Assembly: GCA_020002185.1 (NCBI GenBank)
Contig: CM034539.1
Coordinates: forward strand, 3,686,629-3,750,628
DNA length: 64,000 nucleotides
Reading direction: 5' to 3'
DNA from: Paraescarpia echinospica
Lineage: Eukaryota; Annelida; Polychaeta; Sabellida; Siboglinidae
The translations under genes were made by a program, and so were the position numbers. Positions within the stretch are counted from its first letter, which is position 1. Every line of letters starts with the position of its first letter. The notes beneath the pieces are model-generated. The model saw only the letters and a program-made list of their open reading frames with translations, was not told the DNA's origin and did no database searches. Below, piece after piece: positions 24,240-35,295 of this stretch.

Positions 24240-24880
24240 TAAACCTACATTTGTTCAAGGTTGCCATCTTTAAAAATGTCGGCAATATGGATATCGGACA
24301 AGGTCAAAAGTTAATTACTTGAAATCTTTACCTTCAATAACATACATTTCGGCACCATAATTATTAATCTATGTCAAGTACTTCTGAAGAGATGGAAAAC
24401 ATTGGTTTAACGGGCACCATTTTTACAAATGGCGGATATGAATGTCGGACAAGGTCAAAAGTAAAATATAAAATGTTAGGTGAAGTGCAAAACATAATTC
24501 AATAAATTGAAATCGCTGTCCACACACCTTTATTTTGACATCAATATTACGGCTATAGGTGACGTAGTTCATGATACAAAGGGACAATGGTGTCGATGGC
24601 AGCCATCTTTAGAAATGACGGACGTGAATGTCGGACAAGGTCATACTTAAAATATTTGATACAGGTGCCTCAGAAAACCTAAACATTGCTGTGTATAACG
24701 CAGTTCTCAACATGTGAGGATTATTTGTTTTGGCGGCCATTTAAAAAAAAAAAATGGCCGCCAACAGCAAATTCAGAGATGCCCGGCGGTCTAAGTATTT
24801 TTGTCTTGATAACTTCTAACTATGTGCCAAGTGTCGTGCTTTTATCAAAAACTGCACGATTCGTTAACATAATGCATTGA
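24240..24880. repeat. Right terminal inverted repeat
   Basis: Reverse complement of the left arm, more diverged and longer, with GGCGGCCATTT...AAATGGCCGCC at 24732-24764 and cagagatgcccggcggtcta near the outer end. An A12 run has expanded inside the palindrome. Confidence 0.8.
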
Positions 24881-24884
24881 TCTG

Positions 24885-25205
24885 CCATACTATTGTTGCT
24901 CTTCCAGTACTCGTCTAGTTCGTCTCTCCACCGTCTCGCCGGTATTCCTCTAGATTGGTTCCCTTCGTAAGGTCTCCAGGTTGTGATACCTGATGTCCAT
25001 CGGTTATCTCGTAGTCTACTGATGTGCCCTGCCTAGGTCCACTTCTGTCTTCTGATTTGTTCTATCACGTCGATGGCTTCGTCTTCTCTCTTACTAAGAT
25101 GTTTGTTTTTGCATACAGCTGGCCTAAAAGTCGCAGGTCGTTCAGATGCGTCGTGTTTGCACCAGACACGAGGCATTGTTGGTGACGATAGGCGTACACA
25201 CATTG
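24885..25205 (-). mobile_element. LINE 3'-end fragment (CFDP2-endonuclease type)
   Basis: The minus strand reads GHISRLRDNRWTSGITTWRP followed by a G-I-P-A-R-R-W-R-D-E-L-D segment. The pattern G-H-I-x-R-x-x-D-N-R-W-T and R-W-R-D-E-L is the C-terminal signature of a common group of invertebrate LINEs. Only the last ~100 residues remain. Confidence 0.75.
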
Positions 25206-26330
25206 GAACAGGATACGGACCGTGTTAAACCATGTTGGCTTTTGGGGTTAGGGCACTGTTAGACTTCCTGCTTGGTGCAATGTATTTTTGAGAAATGATT
25301 TGTTTAATGAAATTCACCTGCTCTGACATAAGTGCATTTGAGAAGTCAGATTTCCCGGTGTGATTGTAGAAGCTGTTGACAGTAAAAGTGGTGCACTGTT
25401 AGCTGATTTTACTAAACGAAGGGTATTTGGCAGCAATTTGGCTAGTTGACCCTTTTGCCGGATTACTGCCTACATCCATTCGTAAATATTGACGGGTGCC
25501 ATACATAGAGGCATTTTACGAGAGCTAGAAATATTAGATTTTGACTAAACTCGACCAGCATGTAAATGAGATGACAGTAACAACAGATGAGAAGTTTAAG
25601 AAATTTTGTAAGTCAGGTTTTCTTATAATCACACAAAACGCTAACATGGTCGCCAATGAGAAAACTAACAGTGTGCTGAGGCCTTTATGCATGACGCCAA
25701 TTCTGAGTTGATCAGTTCTCATGAACTGCTGAGTGTAGGCCAATGCTGACATTGGTGTAACAATTATCTAGCATGATGGATGGGGCAGACACTGCTGCAC
25801 CGGGCAGTTATACGTATGCCAGTGCACGGACTGACTGATAGTCACAAAATGCAATGCCAACGCGCAAAGATGTAGTCCTCGTTTTTGGTGGTGTTCGTGC
25901 ATCTGTGCCCGCATCTGCGGTTGATTCAGCAAGATAATGCCCTGCTTCGAGACGGTCGGATTGGACAAGCGAACCTGCTGTAGCATCGGCGACAGCAGCA
26001 GCAGCAGCGGCGGCAGCAGCACCGGCGGCAGCAGCAGCAGAAGCAGCAGCAACGGTGACAGCAGCACACAGATACTCAGCGGCAGCGGCAGTAGCAGCGA
26101 CGGCGGCAACAGCATACGCTACCGAGACCTTCTTTTAGCCCGGACATGTCTCCGATAGAATACGCGTGTAATTAACTGCTAAGACGCGTTCAGCAGCCAC
26201 AGACACACAGACAGTCATATTTTTTGGACCATAAATGTACATAAATACAAATGTACAAACCTAAAAGTTAGGTCAAAAATCTCCCATTAAGACAAGTCGC
26301 TAACATGGGAACCTCCTTTTAAAAACATCA
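25206..26330. other. Unassigned DNA with a CAG/CGG-rich stretch
   Basis: No gene recognised. The trinucleotide-rich segment 25985-26115 (cagcagcagcagcggcggca) gives Ser- or Leu-rich open frames on both strands that are composition artefacts. Confidence 0.4.
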
Positions 26331-26890
26331 AATCAAATTAGTAAATAGCAAGAGTGAATAGAATCCTTGGAGTATTGTTAACTGTTTCTTGTATATCGTG
26401 TTGTATATATTTGTCATATTCATGATTGAAACTAGGAATAAAAAGGTTATTCATTACTCGTGTGTAGTGTTGATGAATTTCAAACTTGCGTAAATAAGGG
26501 ATGTGGCAGAAATATTCAGGTATGTGATTGACTAATTTATAGTAAGATTTCAGTTGTTGCATTTTATAAATATATAAATATCACCCACTTTTAGAAACTG
26601 AAGTTTTTTTAATCGGATCTGTATGTGCACTATATTTACTTGTAGAAATTATTCTCATTGCTTGTTTTTGTAAATTAAAAACTCGATGTGCTTGATGACC
26701 CCGTAATAGAATACCATAATTAATATGAGGAGGAATGAGGGGTGTGTACGTAGTAGATAGTATGTTTTGTGATAACAAGTGTTTCAGTTTATTCAAAATT
26801 CCATTTATTTTATTTATTTTGTTAGCAGTATTATTTGTATGACTATGCCAGTTTAGATGACTATTTAGCCGACTAGCATCCATCAGCTGA
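26330..26890 (-). mobile_element. LINE RT C-terminal fragment
   Basis: Frame 26883-26581 reads SRLNSHLNWHSHTNNTANKI, NGILNKLKHLL, PHINYGILLRGH and VFNLQKQAMRII; frame 26562-26338 continues IPEYFCHIPYLRKFEIHQHY. These are the thumb and C-terminal signatures of jockey/L2-like reverse transcriptases. Confidence 0.75.
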
Positions 26891-26952
26891 CAGTTGCCTG
26901 CATTTACACAATGCGCTCGTCCCGGTCACTTATAATCGTCACTGATACTTTA

Positions 26953-27180
26953 AGAACCAGACATGTTATTCCCGCTGATAATGCCCCCACCATGACATAT
27001 GTTATTCCCGCTGATAATGCCCCCTCCATGACATATGTTATTCCCGCTGATAATGCCCCCACCATGACATATGTTATTCCCGCTGATAATGCCCCCTCCA
27101 TGACATATGTTATTCCCGCTGATAATGCCCCCACCATGACATATGTTATTCCCGCTGATAATACCCCCTCCATGACATAC
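26953..27180. repeat. Minisatellite, 36-bp unit in an alternating A/B order (72-bp higher-order unit)
   Basis: Unit gttattcccgctgataatgc plus cccc(a/t)ccatgacatat, six copies. The variable base alternates a-t-a-t-a-t through the array. Because 36 is a multiple of 3, both strands are open: VIPADNAP(T/S)MTY on plus and a valine/glycine-rich repeat on minus; neither is likely a gene. Confidence 0.95.
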
Positions 27181-27549
27181 TTTGTGTCTCTGTACGTTGT
27201 AAACACATTGATAACAACGTTATCTAGATGGGCAAAAACTATTAATTGGGCACAACAATGGTCGGATTATAAAATTATATATCACAATTACTTTGTATAC
27301 CTATTTATATTTTAACTTATATGTTAGCTTTGTCTTATGATTAATTGCCTTAAATATGTTCATTTATTATTTATATTTGTCAAGGATACAGTATTTATAT
27401 ATCTGCAGATCTAAGATATTAGATTTTGTAATCGTATAAATGATATACCAAATCAGTTTTTTCTGGTGTTTTACAGTGTGCTTATCAAGGAACATATGGA
27501 CACGTTTAATATTCTATCACATGCTGTTTCAGGACACTCCGAGATTACG

Positions 27550-27647
27550 ATGTCTTTGATTCGTCTTACTGCAGCTGCGATACTAATACTACTTGTGGCT
27601 CCCCAGTCATCCGTGGCTAAATGGAAAGTATGCTGCGACGTGTCAGG
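27550..27647 (+). CDS. Signal-peptide exon of the TSR protein
   Basis: ATG at 27550; an acceptor-like ttttacag ends near 27476, so the exon probably starts in 5' UTR. The donor is GG|GTTAGT at 27648. I prefer the Met at 27550 because the hydrophobic core follows it directly. Confidence 0.7.
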
Positions 27648-27722
27648 GTTAGTTAGTTATTCGTGTAATTTGTTTGAGATCGAAGTCTATTTTATGCACA
27701 CGTATACAAATATACGTACATA

Positions 27723-27756
<34 letters not shown>

Positions 27757-28036
27757 GATTGATCATCTTCGCATTGCCTTCGGTTTGGCTTAAGGCCCCT
27801 TGCCCATACTATCGGAATTATCGGAATGTCAATACGAAGACAAAACGAATATGATCAACTGATGTTCATTGTTTAAACTGACAAGTTTGCTTGTCTGTGA
27901 CCAATACGGATTCTGGCCATGTGTTATACAGCAATACTGGCGGGAAAACTACCACGTTATAAGTCGGCCGTTTACGATCGATCAATAACTCACTAATTTA
28001 TACAGTTAATTACTATATATATATATATATATACAT

Positions 28037-28096
<60 letters not shown>

Positions 28097-30245
28097 TGCG
28101 TGCGTGCGTTCGTGTGCGTGCGTGCATGCGTACGTGCCTGCGTATGTGTGTGTATGGGTTCATGTGCTGGGCGGTCTGTCAAATAGCTGTTGCCCTTCAG
28201 TGGAACTGTGGTGTGTTGAACGAACTGTAAATTGCTGTTGATAGCCAGTTCGTACATTTGGCCTTACCTCACACTATCAAGTTTGCGCGACATTAACGGC
28301 ACCAAATTTTGTCATGGCAATATGTATATATTTTTTTAATCAACTTACCGTTAGAAGCAAGAATAAATACGTTGTGTACACTTTTCCAAACAATTAATTT
28401 CAATAAGCTCTTTGGTTTATATAATAGTGCAGACACTATTATTCATTTATTTAGTATAAAATATAATCCTCATTACATTTTTTTCTTATAATGGAGATTA
28501 TAAAGAGAGATTATATAACTTTTTTCGAAACATTTCGCTCAAAGAATTATTCCACCAACGTTGACCACGTAGTCCAAAATGGGTATTTATTGTATTGATA
28601 ACCGTTTTCCGTATCACTCAAACGAGACACTGCAAAACTTGAGAAGCGTTGGGCGATTTTCACAGCTTCAAACACAAATTATTAATGTGCCAAAACGTCA
28701 GGCCGTTTGCCATGAGCATCTCGCGATGAATGAATCAGTAGTTGGTCTTCGTTTAATGTACAGCTGTATGTACATTTGACACAAACTCTGACATTTCATG
28801 ATGGTTAAGCTGGTAGTGTAAGATTTTTAGTGATGGCGTTTTGTTGCTTTTGCTATTAACACTTCTAGTACCCAGCCAGAACCATCCACGAAGGTTTTCA
28901 TTACGGAATACTTTGACTAACTCTTGGCCCATCAACCGCGTAAAAAATCTGATATTCCTGCCAACAGCAAGTGGGTGTCTAGCAGAAAGGTGATAGTTTA
29001 TCTTGTTCGGAACCACCATTTTGTTTGACAAATGTTCCCTACGAATGTGATATTACTCTGCTAATTCCACGGCATAATATATACTTTATCAAGGCACAAT
29101 AGTGTGCCGCGGCACACAGATTCAAAAACATTCACCTGGTGTATCAAAACTAGGTATAATTTCATTGAAAACACATTTGTTGAATACTCCTACGTTCGTA
29201 TGTCGTAACCATGGACATTGGAGCACTTCTCTTGATGAATCCATAACATGTGTCTATCTGTTTCTGTATTTAACAGCCACTTGATTCCATGTGGCTTGTG
29301 ACCTAGAGACCAGTCCATTCTCTGAAGTTATTTATCTAATTCGTTGTCTACACAGCCTCTCGAAATATCCAGGAGGATGTTTCCCAGGCCAGTGGATCTT
29401 ATTACGCAGAAATGCCATCACAACTTTCGTGTTGACATTGTAGATGTGATATTTTCGTGTTTTCCGATGTTTTAGCTTACTATAATGCGGGGCTTTCCGT
29501 TTTGTGACATGTTGCCTGTATGTGATTCTCTAGATTTTACCCTATAGCCATTCATATATGTCGTCTTTGTTCTTCTTTTAAGTTCTACTGTTAGGACGCA
29601 TGTCTCGCATATTTAAAGGCTGGTAGAGATGACCGGAGCACTAGCACTCTGGTTTCGGTTGTCGTGATTATAGTGGTTTCAACCTTGCCGGCGCGGCGTA
29701 GGTTTGAGCAAATCATGAAAGGATGTCTGGTTTTGACACTATGTCCTATAGACATAATGTGCTGACCAGGTTACCTGTAGAATCAAACTGACATTTTATC
29801 TAACCGCCGTACTGTGCCAATCAAATGGACGCCAGTTGTTTAGACTCTTCAACGGCTATACACTGTTGGCTCGCGTGCATACACCAGTGGTCGTATGAGT
29901 CAAACTGAACTTCTGTGATCTTGCAAACAGCTGGCAAAATAACTGAGGACCTTTGATATCCCACTAGATTAAAAAAATAAACATTCACATAGATCATGAC
30001 CTATGCATATTTTATGTTTAGTACGTGCGAGTGGTCGGCGTGGGGCACGTGGGGAACTTGTAACTGTACCGGCGGGGGACACCGCTTTCGGCAACGGGAA
30101 ATATTCTGCAACGCCCGATCTTCGTATTGTCGTTCTACATGTGGAACGTCAGTCCGCCGCGAATTCAACGCATGCCCATTGAAGTGTGAATCAGGTAACC
30201 TATGTGTTTGCTATTCCTATGCACACGGAAAATGTTGCCGAAATG
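27550..30245 (+). CDS. Secreted thrombospondin type-1 repeat protein, first two coding exons
   Basis: Exon 1 (27550-27647) starts MSLIRLTAAAILILLVAP, a clear signal peptide (basic n-region, leucine-rich core, cleavage likely after SSVA), then KWKVCCDVSG. Exon 2 (30022-30245) is a TSR: CEWSAWGTWGTCNC, then R-F-R-Q-R-E-I-F-C and further cysteines, then a Cys-rich tail. Exon 1 ends in phase 2 (GG|GTTAGT) and exon 2 begins in the matching phase after tttag. The product is probably extracellular; TSRs bind glycans or proteins and may be C-mannosylated at the WxxW tryptophans. The 3' end is not certain: the donor GTAAGT at 30246 shows more exons follow. Confidence 0.75.
27648..30021. other. Intron of the TSR gene with microsatellites
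   Basis: Contains (TA)n at 27722-27752, (TA)n(TG)n(GA)n at 28014-28140, and unique AT-rich DNA. No further exon was recognised. Confidence 0.5.
30022..30245 (+). CDS. Thrombospondin type-1 repeat exon
   Basis: Acceptor tttag ends at 30021, donor G|GTAAGT begins at 30246. W-S-A-W-G-T-W-G is a duplicated WxxW motif; the two R residues of RFRQRE and paired cysteines fit the CWR-layered TSR core. After the TSR comes CESGNLCVCYSYAHGKCCRN. Confidence 0.8.
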
Positions 30246-30683
30246 GTAAGTACCACATAAAAGCATATTAAAAAGTACTTCTGTGTGAGCTACTATACAT
30301 TTCAGACGTACTGTATCAAAATGTAATAATTTCCCATAAGCACGTATTCAGCCATTGATGTCTTGCAGTTTATGCATAATTTTGGTCTTATAATTGTGTT
30401 TACACGAATCATTTTGAGTTTTCTGACACGTGGATGATTAATTAAGTAGCCTGAGTCTGCTCGCATGCTCATATAGCACACATTAACATTAAAATTGCTC
30501 ATTTCCCTTTCCTACATTTTTGTTGTTGAATCCATGACATAAATAGCAGCTGTAAGTTTTTTTTGCGCCATAGAAATCAGCGGCGCTAACCGAAATCTGA
30601 CGGACCTTACCGAATATGCATGAGCCAGCCATAGATGTATACTGGCGCGAACTGGAAATTCTGCATACGCGGAATTATAGTAT

Positions 30684-30689
<6 letters not shown>

Positions 30690-30731
<42 letters not shown>

Positions 30732-30755
30732 GTATATATATATATATATATATGG
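30690..30755. repeat. (TA)n microsatellite
   Basis: Alternating TA with occasional G. Frames rich in Tyr-Ile here on both strands are artefacts. Confidence 0.9.
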
Positions 30756-30964
30756 TCAAATCCAACGAACGGGGTCTTGGGGCTCCACACAAGGTAGAAA
30801 ATACAATTGCCTGGATCTTTTGTTCAGTTGTGGTATTATATGTGCATAATATTGAGGCGACTTCACCAAAAATTGGACACACTAATTCACAAAATTGACG
30901 ATTTTATTAGTTGTTTGAAGTTCAAAGGTGTGTTTTATATGTTATCATCCGAAGACGACAAGTT

Positions 30965-31210
30965 ATCGTCAGGTCATAGACCACAGCACAATGGTGTTGT
31001 GCTGGATATTTAACTTTTTGTGAATGGATAGCATGTGGACATGTATTATAACAGCGTGACTTTGGGGGGAGGTACTTATTTAGAGTTGTCAGGTCATAAC
31101 CCACAGCACAATGGAGTTGTGTTGGATATTTATCTTTTTGTGAATGGATAACATGTGGACATATGTTATAACGGCGTGACTTTGGGGGGAGGTACTTCTT
31201 TAGAGTTGTT
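30965..31210. repeat. 120-bp direct tandem duplication
   Basis: The block from gtcaggtcatagaccacagc to ggggggaggtactta(t)ttagagtt recurs 120 bases downstream (about 30968-31087 and 31088-31207) with few differences. Confidence 0.85.
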
Positions 31211-31249
31211 AGAGTGCGGTGAAATTTGTTTCGCACTTCAATATTGCCC

Positions 31250-31920
31250 CACTCTATTTTCCGAATGTGTTGTCATTACTTGTACAACAAGACAAACACG
31301 TTGTAGATATGTGCAAACAGGTCATTTTTAAGCGGAGGATGTGTGTTATCCACTGGTATTGATGTTACGGACTTAACCTACAAATTTGTAGCACAAAACA
31401 ATCAGACAAAATGGTACTCGGATGATAACACAATTTCTAAAATCAGTATATAATCTGACATATTAATGATCAGCAGTAAATTACGCATGCTTACCTTGTT
31501 ATCTGCTGTCCTCTTCTTTGTATTCCGAGTGCTAAAGTTGTCGAATAATCGTATATTTTCTATTTCTGCATTGCTGTCATTACTTGTACAACAAGATAAA
31601 CACGTAGTAGACATGGGCACACTGTTCATGTTTATGGGGAGAATGTATGTTACCCATTGTTATTCATGTTATGATCATAACCTGCACGTTTTTAGCACAG
31701 GACACTCAGAGAAAATGGTACTCGGACGATAACACAATTTTGAAAATCAGGATTAACCGTAAATTGAGAAAGTGCCTTGGTATATATTGTTGATAGTGCA
31801 CTGTTAGCCACATGTGTATCCCTTATGCATGTATACCTTGTTCTCTTCTGTCTTCTTTGTTGTATTCCGAGTGCTAGAGTTGTGGAATAATCTTTTATTT
31901 TCACATTTTCTTCACTGTAG
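31250..31920. repeat. Diverged ~330-bp direct repeat, two copies
   Basis: Blocks tcattacttgtacaacaaga, aaaatggtactcgga-gataa and tattccgagtgcta-agttgt occur first near 31270, 31409 and 31520 and again near 31576, 31714 and 31862, in the same order. The two copies are diverged and partly gapped. Confidence 0.7.
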
Positions 31921-32109
31921 TCGCCATATTTAATTAATATGTGTTATTACATTTTAAATTGTTTTTACATTATTTACTATACTGTATAACGTCTGCAAAT
32001 AAATATATTCATTGTTTGGGCTATAACTCGGCATTATTCGAACATTAAACCAATTTTATTTAAAAAAGGTTAACAAATATAATATATGTACTTACATACA
32101 ACTAAAACA

Positions 32110-32245
32110 TTACAAATCGGCAACACTTTGGTATGATAAGGTTTTTAGCTATCCATCATATTGTCTACTCAGTGTCCATCACATTGACTACTCAGTGTCC
32201 ATCACATTGTCTTCTCAGTGTCCACCACAATATCTACTCATCATC
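32110..32245. repeat. Short ~27-bp tandem repeat (tgtccatcacattg-ctactcag)
   Basis: Four imperfect units in a row followed by a (cat)n stretch. Confidence 0.8.
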
Positions 32246-32780
32246 ATCATCCTTTTCTTCCATAGCATGACATTTCTTTATAACTTTTATTTCATGAGGC
32301 TTGAATGTGAACACCTTGTCTACCGCCGTAGGAGGTGATACCACCTTGATGATGTATGAGGCTTCCACAGTCCCAACCTCAAGCCTCACCCATTTCCAGT
32401 TTCCTCGAGTGCGGGTCATGTATGCTACTTCAAACATGTCATCGGTCGTGATACGCAGCACCCGGACCATGTACCATTTCTTGTTAAATCGAACAGCCAA
32501 CCAACTGTCTACCACCACTTTTTGTACTCCCATTTCCGACTCTCTTTCTTTAACTGCACCGTGGTTCTCTTCATTCACTTCTATCCCCCTCACATCCACC
32601 TCTTTCTCATGCACCCCTTTTTACTTTGCTGCCTTTTCCGGGACCTCTGTCTCCTGCACCTCTATCTCCCTCACATTCACCTCTTTCTCCTGCACCTCTG
32701 TTTCCTTGTCTGCCACTGCTATCTTCTTCCTCTCGACCTGCAGAGGTTTTTTTTCATCCACCTTACACATTAATGCACTT
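32234..32780 (-). CDS. Possible uncharacterised protein: charged repeats plus C-terminal domain
   Basis: Frame 32614-32234 contains DSWLAVRFNKKWYMVRVLRI, then EVAYMTRTRGNWKWVRLEVG, and ends in an acidic tail. The W-x-A-V...K-W-Y...V...W-x-W spacing resembles a short beta-rich domain seen at the C-terminus of many uncharacterised invertebrate transposon-type proteins (recollection, not a search). Upstream in the same frame, beyond a TAA at about 32617, lies a Glu/Val/Lys heptad-like stretch (KETEVQEKEVNVREIEVQET). The stop suggests a pseudogene or an exon boundary. Function unknown. Confidence 0.4.
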
Positions 32781-33430
32781 AATGAATCAAATTGGAGAGG
32801 AAGATATATTAGCTATGATATAACACACACTCAGGTATATTAATACAATGCCTTTCTTAATGCAGTATTACTATTAACAACGTATTGCATTATCACCCAT
32901 GGATCACCGTTATCGGCCGTGGCCCCCTCTGGAAAGCACACTTTTATTTTAATTTGCCCAAAATAAACACACCACAGTGTGCGTAATATACAAGAGCTTG
33001 CGATAGAATGCATACTTTTTATTATTTTGCAGACTATTTGGTATGACAGCTTTTTTCCAAATCCTAATCACTCAGGAAATAATGTTCAAATTCTACCGAA
33101 ACCGATCTAATGGGAATTAAGGCACTTAACGAGTCAAATTGGACAGGAAGATATATCGGCTATGGTAAAACACACGCACACACGTACGCACGTACGCACG
33201 CACGCACGCACACACACACGCACACACGCACACACGCACACACGCACACACGCACACACGCACACACGCACACACGCACACACGCACACACGCACACACG
33301 CACACACGCACACACGCACACACACACACACTGGCATATTAATACTGTATTTCGCACAATGCCTTTCTTAATGCAGTATTACTATTAACAACGTATTGCG
33401 TTATCATCCGTGGATCATCGTTGCCCCTTT
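32780..33430. repeat. Local duplication, one copy expanded by a (CA)n microsatellite
   Basis: Sequence gcacttaa-ga-tcaaattgg, followed by aggaagatatat and tgcctttcttaatgcagtat, occurs at 32773-32900 and again at 33121-33400. In the second copy about 160 bases of cacacacg repeat separate the blocks that are nearly adjacent in the first. Confidence 0.85.
33165..33332. repeat. (CACACG)n / (CA)n microsatellite
   Basis: An uninterrupted purine-pyrimidine alternating tract of about 165 bases, open in several frames on both strands with no coding meaning. Confidence 0.97.
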
Positions 33431-34540
33431 AAAAAAACATTCTTGAAACAATGTATCCCGCAGTATTATAGCTCTTGCGTCATGAAATATGGTCGTCAAC
33501 GAGAAGCACATATAACATCAAGTTCGAGCACTATCACGCATAAATAACATGTGTATGACTGTTGCCGTAGATCAGAATAGTGTATCAAAACAATCCACAT
33601 ACAACAAAACAGTCATCAATCAGGAAATATATTTTATTTAATGCGATCTTTCTATTCTCCGGATGATAACGCGAAAAAACTTCTCCAAACCTGAGTCGGC
33701 GAGAAAAAAGAAAAATACCAAAACGTACATCTGAAAAAAGCAGTGCATTTTGGTACTACACACTTTAGGAAATATGTCCAGCTAAATATGCATGTTATTG
33801 ATTAATAATTTTATATGAATAAGCCATTAGGAAAACTGGTCCTCGGACGAAAACACCAATATTCCCCATGAACAATATATTGTGGAAAAATCAGGTTATT
33901 TGCCTGAATATATATAGAGGTAAACATTTAACAAAACAAAAAAATTGCAAAAAACGACCAGTTTATCAGCTTTAGTTCCAAAAGTTTTCAAACTAGAAAA
34001 GACAAACTATATATCCCCCGAAAGGTATCATCGAGCCTGATAAACGCGGCATATTGCCACACATATATAATTATATATATATATATATATTACATAATAG
34101 TTAGTGATTAATAGAACACAATTCCAATAAAATAAATGCATGAAAATCACATGAACTAGTCATATGAAGGATTAATGAATATTATTTACATTATAAAAAA
34201 GACATTAAAAATTGGTTTAATCCCACTTCATGAGACGATGTTGAGTGATTATTCATTGACATTTGATATGAATATCAAGGTAACCACACATGTCAATTCA
34301 GAAGCCGCGAGATATATATAAATTATACACATCAGAATAAATAGAGATATCTTAATCTGAAGAAATAATTAAAATTTCGACGGATTAATTGAGTCTGAAT
34401 TTCTAAACAAATATTTATAAGTGTTAATATGTTTACTACAACACCTGCCTTAGTTGAACACATGTTGATGGCATGATACATTGATCACGGACTGCTCTCC
34501 ATTAACTGTCTAGTTCTACACTGAACAAAAACATTTTTTG
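33430..34540. other. AT-rich DNA, no gene recognised
   Basis: No long open frames. Contains a short (TA)n at 34069-34090. Confidence 0.5.
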
Positions 34541-34880
34541 CAACAAAGTTGTATATATCTGGAACCGACTACCTGAACGCATAGTCAACTTAACATTCAA
34601 AATACAATTTAGGAAAGCCCTGCATATAATAAACTGTGATTCTGCCATGACGTTTTATAGGCACTTGTAGGAATCTACTTGATCGGAATATGTGTGTATT
34701 ATTATTATTGCATATTATTAGTTCACAATTACGGTGCATTACATATGATGACGGGTGCATGTAACACGTTGTCTTCTATATTGTATTCATGTAATAGTGA
34801 TGTGTAAATATGTAAATTAGCACGTGTTGTACACATGGGACACTATTATTGTTAACATTGTTGATCCTAAATAAACAATC
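34540..34880 (+). mobile_element. LINE 3' terminus, L2/CR1-like
   Basis: The plus strand reads NKVVYIWNRLPERIVNLTFK then a QFRKALH segment, matching the C-terminal W-N-x-L-P pattern. It is followed by 3' UTR-like sequence ending in ataaacaatcaatcaatcc, a typical short tandem LINE tail. Confidence 0.7.
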
Positions 34881-34984
34881 AATCAATCCATTGTGACAGT
34901 CAAACATTTGAAAATTCCGATGACCTGTGGGTAGTTAATCACAAAATCATCATAAGAACGCCATCAGACGATGTATTTTTCTTT

Positions 34985-35130
34985 TACAAAGTGGGACACG
35001 TTGGCTCACAATAGAGCGCCGGACTGTCGATCGAGGGAAGGGTAGTTCGATTCCACCTGCCGCCGTTTCGAAACTTAGGCAATTCCGTTCACCAACAGAA
35101 ACCTGTTGAAACTGATTATACACTAACATT
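34985..35130 (+). mobile_element. tRNA-derived SINE head
   Basis: The stretch has an A-box-like ttggctcacaatagag and a B-box-like gtagttcgattccac 30-40 bases later, the layout of a Pol III promoter in a tRNA-derived SINE. Acceptor-stem pairing is not convincing, so it is not a functional tRNA gene. Confidence 0.55.
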
Positions 35131-35230
35131 AATGACTAACTCATCACCAGAAAATGGAAATGGATCAGCCATATTTCACGAAAGTACGATCTCTTCGTTT
35201 TATGTAAGTTGTTGCGAACTTTTGTTCCAG

Positions 35231-35295
35231 ATTCCACCTCCTCCAGAGATAAAAGCGGCGCAGACGGAAGTGTTTCCACGATCATCGAAGTAGGT
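35231..35295 (+). CDS. Possible third exon of the TSR gene
   Basis: An acceptor ttttgttccag is followed by an open 65-base stretch ending G|GTAAAT. Its phase agrees with the phase-1 donor at 30246. The encoded residues are Ser/Thr/Asp-rich with no domain. Support is splice-signal and phase only. Confidence 0.25.

Larger units (their letters stand above)
21147..24880 (+). mobile_element. 3.7-kb DNA element with long terminal inverted repeats and a broken EADTR/TGCD-motif gene
   Basis: The left arm (21147-21600) and right arm (24240-24880) are imperfect inverted copies of each other. Both contain tagacc-(c)cgg-gcatctctga, the palindrome GGCGGCCATTTT...AAATGGCCGCC, and gaccttgtccgacattcacg. Between them lies a decayed plus-strand coding region (21705-24200). 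The layout of long inverted arms around one gene family is that of a cut-and-paste or related DNA transposon. The gene resembles a multicopy uncharacterised family I recall from bivalve and cnidarian genomes. Transposon superfamily not assigned. Confidence 0.75.

Noticed and set aside
25937..26158. Ser/Gly-rich frame from CAG/CGG repeats
   Set aside because: Trinucleotide composition artefact; no start context, splice support or conserved flank.
26904..27315. Repeat proteins VIPADNAP(T/S)MTY (plus) and V-M-(V/E)-GALSAGITY (minus)
   Set aside because: Both are translations of the same 36-bp minisatellite with no flanking coding signal.
33110..33388. His/Thr- or Val/Cys-rich frames in the CA/CG tract
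   Set aside because: Pure microsatellite translation, open in many frames on both strands.
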